Origin: Rhizobiaceae bacterium UBA1291
GTDB taxonomy: Bacteria; Pseudomonadota; Alphaproteobacteria; Rhizobiales; Rhizobiaceae
Reading direction: 5' to 3'
Length of the DNA: 5,061 nt
NCBI GenBank assembly: GCA_002307905.1
Contig: DBUL01000005.1
Coordinates: 27,828 to 32,888, forward strand
Positions 1 through 5,061 of this stretch are shown here, in pieces. Every line of letters starts with the position of its first letter. Position 1 is the stretch's first letter. The notes beneath the pieces were generated by a model. That model ran no database searches, was not told the DNA's origin, and was given only the letters and a program-made list of their open reading frames with translations. The translations under genes were made by a program, and so were the position numbers.

Positions 1-153
1 GTCGCCATTGCCGATCTCGCCGGTGGCCGGGTTTCCGATTACGGATTGATCGCAACGGCTGGTGTCCTCGCCTCCCTTCCGCCCGTGGTGGTCGGCCTCG
101 TCATGCAGCGTGCCCTGATTTCCGGGCTGACGACGGGCGGTGTCAAAGGATGA
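1..153 (+). CDS. Carbohydrate ABC transporter permease, C-terminal end (MalG type, partial)
   Basis: Only the last 50 codons are in the window, in frame 1, ending at TGA 151-153. The visible protein has a hydrophobic segment (about residues 16-38 of the fragment) containing a Leu-Pro-Pro turn. It ends in the pattern Q-R-x-L-I-S-G-L-T-x-G-x-V-K-G, the characteristic tail of MalG/UgpE-like inner-membrane permeases of CUT1 sugar transporters (established family knowledge). It would be one of two membrane subunits of a sugar importer, energised by the ATPase encoded at 2107-3183. The stop overlaps or closely abuts the start of the SIS gene, so the two are probably co-translated. The upstream part, including the EAA loop that docks the ATPase, lies outside the window. 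Substrate unknown. Confidence 0.85.
   Translation, partial: VAIADLAGGRVSDYGLIATAGVLASLPPVVVGLVMQRALISGLTTGGVKG
146..150 (+). promoter_or_regulatory. Ribosome binding site of the SIS-domain gene
   Basis: AAGGA lies 5 bases before the ATG at 156 and inside the end of the permease gene. It favours ATG 156 over the ATG at 150, which it overlaps, and over the ATG at 165, which is 14 bases away. Confidence 0.5.
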
Positions 154-155
154 CC

Positions 156-1172
156 ATGAACTCTATGTCAAACCGCCCTGCGGGACTGATTGCCATCGAA
201 AACGAAATGGCGCACCAGCACGCGGATGCTCTCGCCACGTTCATGGCAGCAGCCCCGCTTGCCGAAAACATCGCCGCGTCCCTTCGACGGACTGGCCGGC
301 TCCTGCTGCTCGGCATGGGTGGCTCCCATGCCGTCGGACGCGCAGTCGAGCCGCTCTATCGCGATCTCGGCATTGACGCCATCGCCTTGCCGCTGTCCGA
401 GCAACTGGGGCAACCCCTGCCGATTGCCGGTCGCACAATCATCGTGACGTCGCAATCCGGCGAAAGCGCCGAAGTCCTGCGGTGGTTCGCCGTGGTCGGG
501 GAGCAGCCGGATACTTTCGGGATCACGCTGGAGGGGGGCTCATCGCTGGCCCGCAAAGTCCCATGCCTGGTTGGCGCTGGCGGTACCGAACGGGCCTTCG
601 CCGCAACGCGGAGCCTGACGGTGACATTCGCCATGCACATGGCGATATTGGCGGCACTCGGGCAAGATGCCCAGCCCGCCCTCGCCGTCCTGAACACGCC
701 ACAGGCTCCAGATATCGGCACCGCCCTCGACGCAATGTCGGGTGTTATGACCATTGTCACCTCCGGCCGGCGCCTTCAGGGTGTCGCCGAGGCGATTGCG
801 CTCGGCCTGACCGAGCTCTCGCGTCTGCCCTGCTTTTCGCTCGAGGGGGGCCAGTTGCGCCACGGACCTATGGAAATGCTCGGGCCTTCGGTCGGCGTCC
901 TCCTGTTTCGCGCCCGCGACGAAACCGCAGCCCTGGTGGCGGGGATGGCCGCCTCCGCTTTCGAAGCGGGCTCCCCCGTTGTGATTTTCGACACATCCGG
1001 CGATCCACCGGCTGACGATGTCGTGACCATTGGCCTCGGGCAGGCGAGCGGAATGGCTGCAATCCTGGCCATCCTGCCTGTCGCGCAACGTTTCATGGTT
1101 GCCTTTGCGGCGAGCCGGGTTGCCGATGTCGGCACGCCCGTCCGCTCCACCAAGATCACACGGAGCGAGTGA
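156..1172 (+). CDS. SIS-domain sugar-phosphate enzyme (GlmS isomerase-domain / AgaS / FrlB-like)
   Basis: Predicted cytoplasmic enzyme of 338 aa with two SIS (sugar isomerase) domains. The first, about residues 30-160, has a G-M-G-G-S-H turn near 53-58 and the phosphate-binding S-Q-S-G-E-S loop at 99-104. The second, about 185-320, has L-E-G-G-Q-L-R-H-G-P ending at 238. By motif spacing, Glu220 and His236 are 16 residues apart, like the catalytic Glu488/His504 pair of GlmS, and the tail carries T-P-V-R-S-T-K, resembling the C-tail lysine region of GlmS. There is no glutaminase domain, so it is not a glucosamine-6-phosphate synthase. Likely roles are amino-sugar-phosphate deaminase/isomerase or deglycase of a phosphorylated Amadori compound. 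Placement between a sugar permease and a PfkB kinase supports a catabolic role. Start 156 is chosen for its AAGGA site; ATG 150, overlapping the permease stop as ATGA, is possible and gives 340 aa. Family is sure, reaction is not. Confidence 0.88.
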   Translation: MNSMSNRPAGLIAIENEMAHQHADALATFMAAAPLAENIAASLRRTGRLLLLGMGGSHAVGRAVEPLYRDLGIDAIALPLSEQLGQPLPIAGRTIIVTSQSGESAEVLRWFAVVGEQPDTFGITLEGGSSLARKVPCLVGAGGTERAFAATRSLTVTFAMHMAILAALGQDAQPALAVLNTPQAPDIGTALDAMSGVMTIVTSGRRLQGVAEAIALGLTELSRLPCFSLEGGQLRHGPMEMLGPSVGVLLFRARDETAALVAGMAASAFEAGSPVVIFDTSGDPPADDVVTIGLGQASGMAAILAILPVAQRFMVAFAASRVADVGTPVRSTKITRSE

Positions 1173-1175
1173 CCA

Positions 1176-2120
1176 ATGCGTCCGCTTGCAGTCATAGGCA
1201 ATGTCAATGTCGACCTTATTCTCGGCCCCACCGAGCCCTGGCCGGCCGCCGGCACCGAGGTTATCGTGGATCATGACGAGCTACGCGTGGGTGGCTCTGC
1301 CGGTAACACGGCCTTGGCCTGGACGGCACTCGGGGTCGATTTCCAGATAGCCGCGAGTGTCGGGAATGACCAGTTTGGGCTCTGGTTGCGCGATGCCTTC
1401 GCCGAGCAGGCAAAGGACTGGCCGGTCGAACCGGCCAGCACAACGCTTAGTGTGGGAATTACCCATCCGAACAGCGAGCGGACGTTCTTTACGACACGAG
1501 GACACCTCCCGCTCCTCAGCTTCGCGCAAGTGCAGACCATGCTGGATGTTGAACGCCTGCGTGGAGGCTATGCCCTGCTTTGCGGCAGTTTTCTCACGGA
1601 TTCATTGCGCGACAACTATGACGACTTTTTTGACTTGGCAGATGCGAAAGGGATCCACGTGGCGCTGGATACCGGCTGGCCCCTCGACGGCTGGACAGAA
1701 AAAAACCGCGCCGCTGCGACCCGCTGGCTCAAACGCAGCCGCTGCTCTCTGCTCAACGAGGTGGAAACGACCGCTGTTTCCGGATGCAGCGACGCCATCG
1801 AGGCGGCGCGCCGCCTGAAAAGCCTGATGCAGCCGGATGCAATCGTGGTGGTCAAACGCGGCGCCGAGGATGTGATCGCAATAGATGCCGATGGCACCTT
1901 GGTGTCGTTCAAGACGCCGCGTGTCAAGGTCGTCGATACCATCGGAGCGGGCGATGTGTTCAATGCCGCCTTTCTCGCAGCCCTTTGCGCCGGCAACGCA
2001 CTTGACGTCTGCCTGTCTCACGGCGCCCGCGTGGCGTCGCAAGCGATTTCCACCGCGCCCCGTCGCTATGGCGGCCCCGACACAATTTCCATACTGGAGG
2101 CCATTGATGAGCGCCCTTGA
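1176..2120 (+). CDS. PfkB/ribokinase-family carbohydrate kinase
   Basis: A 314-aa cytoplasmic kinase, the usual size for the family, expected to phosphorylate a sugar or sugar derivative with ATP. It begins with the typical strand I-G-N-V-N-V-D (7-13). The glycine-rich G-G-S-A-G-N-T-A (39-46) matches the N-terminal PfkB signature. V-V-V-K-R-G (224-229) precedes the nucleotide site, and D-T-I-G-A-G-D (254-260) is the C-terminal signature, with Asp260 as catalytic base and the preceding glycines forming the anion hole. The start lies 3 bases after the SIS stop, with a modest GGAG at 1162-1165. Its 3' end overlaps the following ABC ATPase by 14 bases. In context it would phosphorylate the imported substrate before the SIS enzyme acts. 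A fructoselysine-6-kinase (FrlD)-like or amino-sugar kinase role is possible, but the sequence does not fix the substrate. Confidence 0.9.
   Translation: MRPLAVIGNVNVDLILGPTEPWPAAGTEVIVDHDELRVGGSAGNTALAWTALGVDFQIAASVGNDQFGLWLRDAFAEQAKDWPVEPASTTLSVGITHPNSERTFFTTRGHLPLLSFAQVQTMLDVERLRGGYALLCGSFLTDSLRDNYDDFFDLADAKGIHVALDTGWPLDGWTEKNRAAATRWLKRSRCSLLNEVETTAVSGCSDAIEAARRLKSLMQPDAIVVVKRGAEDVIAIDADGTLVSFKTPRVKVVDTIGAGDVFNAAFLAALCAGNALDVCLSHGARVASQAISTAPRRYGGPDTISILEAIDERP
2096..2100 (+). promoter_or_regulatory. Ribosome binding site of the ABC ATPase gene
   Basis: A strong GGAGG lies 6 bases before ATG 2107, inside the 3' end of the kinase gene. It fixes the ATPase start and argues against the much longer open frame that begins at 1885. 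Confidence 0.75.
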
Positions 2121-3183
2121 AATCCGGGACATCCGCAAACGCTTCGGCCAAGTCGAAACGCTGAAAGGCATCGACATCTCGCTCGACAGCGGCGAGTTTC
2201 TCGTTTTGCTCGGAGCGTCCGGTTGCGGCAAGTCGACCTTGCTCAACATCATCGCCGGTCTGACCGAGCCGAGCAGCGGAGATGTGCTGATCGACGGTCG
2301 ATCGGTGCTTGGCGTCCATCCCAAGAACCGCGACATCGCAATGGTTTTCCAGTCCTACGCCCTCTATCCAAACATGTCGGTTGCGCGGAATATCGGCTTC
2401 GGACTGGAGATACGCAAAGTGCCGGAAAAGGAGCGAGAGAAGGCGATACTCGATGCAGCCACGCTGCTGCAGATCGAGGACCTTCTCGATCGCCGTCCTT
2501 CGGAACTGTCCGGCGGACAGCGCCAGCGCGTCGCGATCGGCAGGGCACTGGTGAGAAATCCGCGGATCTTTCTGTTCGACGAACCGCTGTCCAATCTCGA
2601 TGCGAAACTGCGCATGGAAATGCGCGTGGAACTGAAGCGGCTCCACGAGAAGATGAAGACCACGGTCGTCTATGTTACCCACGACCAGATCGAAGCCATG
2701 ACGCTTGCCACACGCATCGCGGTCATGCGCGCCGGCCGCATCGAACAGATGGGTACACCCGAAGAAATCTACAACCGCCCGGCAACGCTCTACGTCGCCG
2801 GCTTTGTCGGCGCGCCGCCGATGAATCTGCTGGATGCCACCATTTCGAACGGACAGCTGCAACTGCGTGGTAGCGAGGAAACGATCGCCATACCATCCCG
2901 CCTCGAAGGATCCCTGGCGGAAGGCCAGCCCGTCTGCATCGGCATCCGCCCCGAAAGGCTCGCACTGGACGATCGCACACCGCCAGGACGCGGGATCAAG
3001 GCACGCATAGAACTCATGGAGATGACCGGACCGGAATTGGTCGTCATGGCCAAGGTTGGCGACCAGCGCCTCACGGCCTGCCTTCCTCCCAACAGCCCGA
3101 TTACCAACGAATCCGAACGCCTTTTTGCCTTCGACGAGGACGCGCTCCATGTTTTCGACCCGAAGAGCCAGCAGGCACTCTAG
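2107..3183 (+). CDS. Sugar ABC transporter ATP-binding protein, UgpC/MalK/MsmX type
   Basis: A 358-aa ATPase that powers a CUT1 sugar importer from the cytoplasmic face. Visible motifs are Walker A G-A-S-G-C-G-K-S-T (36-44), Q-loop Gln82 in V-F-Q-S-Y-A-L-Y-P, signature L-S-G-G-Q (134-138), Walker B F-L-F-D-E (155-159), D-loop S-N-L-D (162-165) and switch His192. Residues from about 235 onward form the TOBE/OB regulatory domain of the MalK/UgpC branch, with the R-P-E motif at 281-283. All catalytic residues are intact and the length is normal (about 350-370 aa). Automated pipelines often call such proteins UgpC, but this branch also serves maltose, trehalose and many other sugars, and the SIS/kinase neighbours argue against glycerol-3-phosphate. 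It is the last gene of the operon and its natural membrane partner is the permease ending at 153. Confidence 0.95.
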   Translation: MSALEIRDIRKRFGQVETLKGIDISLDSGEFLVLLGASGCGKSTLLNIIAGLTEPSSGDVLIDGRSVLGVHPKNRDIAMVFQSYALYPNMSVARNIGFGLEIRKVPEKEREKAILDAATLLQIEDLLDRRPSELSGGQRQRVAIGRALVRNPRIFLFDEPLSNLDAKLRMEMRVELKRLHEKMKTTVVYVTHDQIEAMTLATRIAVMRAGRIEQMGTPEEIYNRPATLYVAGFVGAPPMNLLDATISNGQLQLRGSEETIAIPSRLEGSLAEGQPVCIGIRPERLALDDRTPPGRGIKARIELMEMTGPELVVMAKVGDQRLTACLPPNSPITNESERLFAFDEDALHVFDPKSQQAL

Positions 3184-3242
3184 CACTTGCGGCAGGGCCG
3201 TCCTCTTCGCAATGGTCTGAAGGTTCGCTGCTTGGCGACTCT

Positions 3243-3270
3243 CCCACTATCCTCATTGCCAGAGGATGGG
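3243..3270. repeat. Inverted repeat, possible hairpin 1
   Basis: ATCCTC (3249-3254) pairs with GAGGAT (3262-3267) across a 7-base loop. Pairing can extend outward with CCCA (3243-3246) against TGGG (3267-3270) if bases in the left arm are bulged out. It lies between convergent genes, so it could help end transcription, but there is no T-run on either side, and a role as an intrinsic terminator is doubtful. Confidence 0.4.
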
Positions 3271-3276
3271 ACGACT

Positions 3277-3305
3277 GTAGGGACCGGTGAACAAACCGGT
3301 CCTAC
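3277..3305. repeat. Inverted repeat, possible hairpin 2 in the convergent intergenic region
   Basis: GGACCGGT (3281-3288) and ACCGGTCC (3295-3302) are perfect inverse complements around the 6-base loop GAACAA. Pairing extends to GTAG/CTAC with one bulged G, giving about 11 pairs. This is the strongest palindrome I noticed in the window. It sits about 94 bases after the ATPase stop and about 127 bases after the DUF411 stop, so it could act on transcripts from either side. The lack of a following T-run makes a classic Rho-independent terminator unlikely. An RNA-stabilising stem, protein site or repeat-element remnant are alternatives. Confidence 0.55.
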
Positions 3306-3431
3306 CGGAAAACACTGATGGCCACCCTGTCAACACCACCACCCCCTGGGACACGATCGGATTGAACCGACGCCCCGTCCAGACTCGGTTTCCGCATCGC
3401 GGCACACGGCGAATCTTGACTTGCCGGTCGC

Positions 3432-3911
3432 TCACGCTGCGGAGTAATGAGTAAAGACGGACGTACTGCCATCCTCTTTGATCAGGAACACGTCATAGGC
3501 TTCGCGCTCGGATTCCGGCCCCATACCAGGCGAGCCGTAAGGCATACCGGGTACGGCGAGGCCGACGGCATCCGGGCGTTGATCAAGCAGACGACGGATA
3601 TCGCTCGCGGGAACGTGGCCTTCGATCACATAGCCCTCGACACGCGCAGTGTGACAAGAGGCCATCTCCTGCGGGATGCCGTGGTCCAGCTTATAACGCA
3701 TGAGCAGGTCCCCGGCCCTGGGCTCTGTCGTAACTGCGAAGCCGTCGTTTTCGAGTATCTCAATCCAGGACGAGCAGCAGCCACAGTCCGGGTCCTTCAG
3801 CACATGGACGGCCGTTTTGGTGCCTTGCGCCAGCGCCCGCAGGGGCGATGCCGCCAACAACGCAGTTGCGCCGATGAGGATCGCGCGGCGCGCGAGATTA
3901 TCTTGGGTCAT
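3432..3911 (-). CDS. Exported DUF411 (CopG-like) copper-binding protein
   Basis: A 159-aa protein with an N-terminal export signal: Arg8-Arg9 followed by a hydrophobic stretch (10-22) and a likely A-L-A cleavage point near 28. The twin arginine suggests Tat or Sec export to the periplasm. The mature part shows DUF411 features: C-G-C-C at 43-46, S-C-H-T around Cys86-His87, and the P-G-M-P-x-G-S-P-G-M stretch at 121-130. The family includes Pseudomonas CopG, a thioredoxin-fold protein reported to hold a cysteine-bound copper cluster (established knowledge), so a periplasmic copper-binding or redox role is inferred. The gene follows a Cu(I) ATPase by 63 bp on the same strand. Start 3911 is chosen because GGAAGGA ends 6 bases upstream and the signal peptide then has normal length; an in-frame ATG at 3965 would add 18 unlikely residues. 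Confidence 0.9.
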   Translation of the reverse strand: MTQDNLARRAILIGATALLAASPLRALAQGTKTAVHVLKDPDCGCCSSWIEILENDGFAVTTEPRAGDLLMRYKLDHGIPQEMASCHTARVEGYVIEGHVPASDIRRLLDQRPDAVGLAVPGMPYGSPGMGPESEREAYDVFLIKEDGSTSVFTHYSAA

Positions 3912-3917
3912 CTGGTT

Positions 3918-3924
3918 TCCTTCC
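3918..3924 (-). promoter_or_regulatory. Ribosome binding site of the DUF411 gene
   Basis: GGAAGGA on the minus strand, 6 bases before the ATG at 3911. It decides the start in favour of the shorter protein with a standard export signal. Confidence 0.7.
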
Positions 3925-3974
3925 AAGTTGGATGTTGCATTGGTTTGCGCAGCAGTTTGCGCCAATGGTCGTGG

Positions 3975-5061
3975 TCAAAGATCGACCCGCCTGAGCCTCA
4001 GGGCATTCGCAATCACCGAGACAGAAGACAGGCTCATCGCCGCCGCCGCGATCATGGGCGAGAGCAAAAGGCCGGTGACGGGGTAAAGTAGCCCTGCTGC
4101 GATCGGGACGCCAAGCGCATTGTAGGCGAAGGCGAAAAACAGGTTCTGCTTGATGTTAAGCAGGGTCGCACGAGCCAGCTTGCGTGCTCGCACGATACCC
4201 ATCAGATCGCCTCCCAACAACGTAATCCCAGCGCTTTCCATTGCGACATCCGCGCCTGTTCCCATAGCAATACCGACATCGGCGGCGGCGAGTGCGGGGG
4301 CGTCGTTCACGCCGTCGCCCGCCATCGCGATCTTATGGCCATCGCGACGCAACTGGTCGATCAGGTCTTTCTTGGCCTCAGGCAGGACACCCGCACGCAC
4401 TTCGTCGATCCCGAGCTTGAACGCCACCGCCTGCGCCGTGCGTTCGTTATCGCCCGTCGCCATGATGACACGCAGCCCCTGGCCGTGAAGTTCCCTGATC
4501 GCCTGTGCCGTCGACTCCTTGATCGGATCGGCCACCGCCACGATGCCGGCAAGCGCACCATCGACGGCGATGAACATCGCCGTCTTTCCCTCCGCGCGCA
4601 AACTATTGGCCCTTGCTTCGGCCTGCGCCGTGTCCAGATGCATCTCACGCATCATCGCAGCATTGCCGAGCGCCACCGCGCGTCCGCCGATCCTGCCGCG
4701 CACGCCCTTGCCAGTGACCGCCTCGAAATCCTCTGCCTCCTGACGCTCGGCACCCTGCCCTGCGGCTCCCTCAACGATCGCTTCGGCGAGCGGGTGTTCC
4801 GAACCGCGCTCCAACGCTGCGGCAAGCGACAGAAGGTCCGTCTCTGGCAAATCTACCAGGGTAAAGATATCCGTCAGCTTCGGCTTGCCCATGGTCAGCG
4901 TCCCGGTCTTGTCAACGATGAGCGTATCGACAGCCGCCATGCGTTCCAGCGCTTCGGCGTCCTTGATCAGCACGCCAGCCTGCGCACCACGTCCCGCCGC
5001 CGTGGTGATGGAGATGGGTGTCGCGAGACCTAGCGCACAAGGGCAGGCAATGATCAGCACC
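3975..5061 (-). CDS. copA: Cu(I)-translocating P1B-type ATPase, C-terminal half (partial, 5' end outside window)
   Basis: The fragment (361 codons, ending at 3975) starts inside transmembrane helix 6 at the metal-binding C-P-C (fragment residues 6-8) and reads open to the window edge, so the N-terminal metal-binding domains and first helices are missing only because of the cut. The phosphorylation site D-K-T-G-T (Asp50), the S-E-H-P-L nucleotide-domain motif (His89-Pro90), T-G-D-N (202-205) and G-D-G-V-N-D-A-P (248-255) are all intact. The last two helices carry Tyr313-Asn314 and M-S-L-S-S (342-346), the residues that with CPC mark the Cu(I)/Ag(I) class (P1B-1). It would pump cytoplasmic Cu(I) across the inner membrane using ATP. 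It precedes the DUF411 gene by 63 bp on the same strand, forming a copper-resistance unit. Any CueR-type promoter would lie outside the window. A silver role is also possible. Confidence 0.94.
   Translation of the reverse strand, partial: VLIIACPCALGLATPISITTAAGRGAQAGVLIKDAEALERMAAVDTLIVDKTGTLTMGKPKLTDIFTLVDLPETDLLSLAAALERGSEHPLAEAIVEGAAGQGAERQEAEDFEAVTGKGVRGRIGGRAVALGNAAMMREMHLDTAQAEARANSLRAEGKTAMFIAVDGALAGIVAVADPIKESTAQAIRELHGQGLRVIMATGDNERTAQAVAFKLGIDEVRAGVLPEAKKDLIDQLRRDGHKIAMAGDGVNDAPALAAADVGIAMGTGADVAMESAGITLLGGDLMGIVRARKLARATLLNIKQNLFFAFAYNALGVPIAAGLLYPVTGLLLSPMIAAAAMSLSSVSVIANALRLRRVDL

Noticed and set aside
540..1274. A 244-codon minus-strand frame opposite the SIS gene
   Set aside because: No recognisable family; it is a shadow of the clearly coding SIS enzyme on the other strand.
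1885..2106. A possible 74-residue N-terminal extension of the ABC ATPase, in frame from 1885
   Set aside because: It overlaps the conserved C-terminal signature region of the kinase in another frame. The Arg/Pro-rich translation is not protein-like for this family, and a strong GGAGG precedes ATG 2107, where the family normally starts.
1960..3186. A 408-codon open frame on the minus strand, antisense to the ABC ATPase
   Set aside because: It mirrors a gene with all ABC ATPase motifs intact, shows no recognisable domain, and long antisense frames are common in GC-rich genomes.
3277..3305. Intrinsic transcription terminator for either operon
   Set aside because: The stem is good, but no T-run follows on either strand, so I list it only as an inverted repeat.
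3912..3965. A longer start for the DUF411 protein at 3965
   Set aside because: It would bury the export signal behind 18 polar residues, while the ATG at 3911 has a good ribosome site.
3447..4091. A 214-codon plus-strand frame opposite the DUF411 and ATPase genes
   Set aside because: It is antisense to two genes with clear family motifs and shows no domain of its own.
1..5061. CRISPR arrays, tRNA or rRNA genes, insertion sequences, integrase or attachment sites
   Set aside because: I looked for repeated units, cloverleaf-like stretches and transposase motifs on both strands and found none that hold up.

Overview
The window reads as chromosome or large-replicon DNA from a GC-rich alphaproteobacterium. 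A member of the Rhizobiales (Rhizobium/Agrobacterium/Ochrobactrum-like) is my best guess, based on codon use, protein style and the sugar ABC operon layout. This placement is an inference, because no rRNA or other taxonomic marker is present.

Region 1 (1-3183, + strand) is the 3' part of a tightly packed carbohydrate uptake and catabolism operon. It holds the last 50 codons of a MalG-type ABC permease, a SIS-domain (GlmS/AgaS/FrlB-like) sugar-phosphate enzyme, a PfkB-family sugar kinase and a UgpC/MalK-type ABC ATPase. Genes overlap or sit a few bases apart, so translational coupling is likely. The expected logic is import of a sugar or sugar derivative by the ABC system, phosphorylation by the PfkB kinase, then deamination, isomerisation or deglycation by the SIS enzyme into a hexose phosphate for central metabolism. 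The substrate cannot be read from the sequence. An amino sugar or an Amadori compound is the most reasonable class.

Region 2 (3184-3431) is a 248-bp non-coding stretch between convergent operons. It carries two adjacent inverted repeats that could form hairpins, but neither is followed by a T-run on either strand. I see no other convincing feature in it.

Region 3 (3432-5061, - strand) is a copper-handling operon read right to left. It holds the C-terminal 361 codons of a P1B-type Cu(I)-exporting ATPase (5' end outside the window), followed 63 bp later by a small exported DUF411/CopG-like protein with a CxCC motif. Together they would move copper out of the cytoplasm and handle it in the periplasm.

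All genes belong to known families. I found no CRISPR array, tRNA, rRNA, insertion sequence or clearly new system. The points most worth following up are the undefined substrate of the SIS/PfkB pair and the abrupt junction between the sugar and copper operons.
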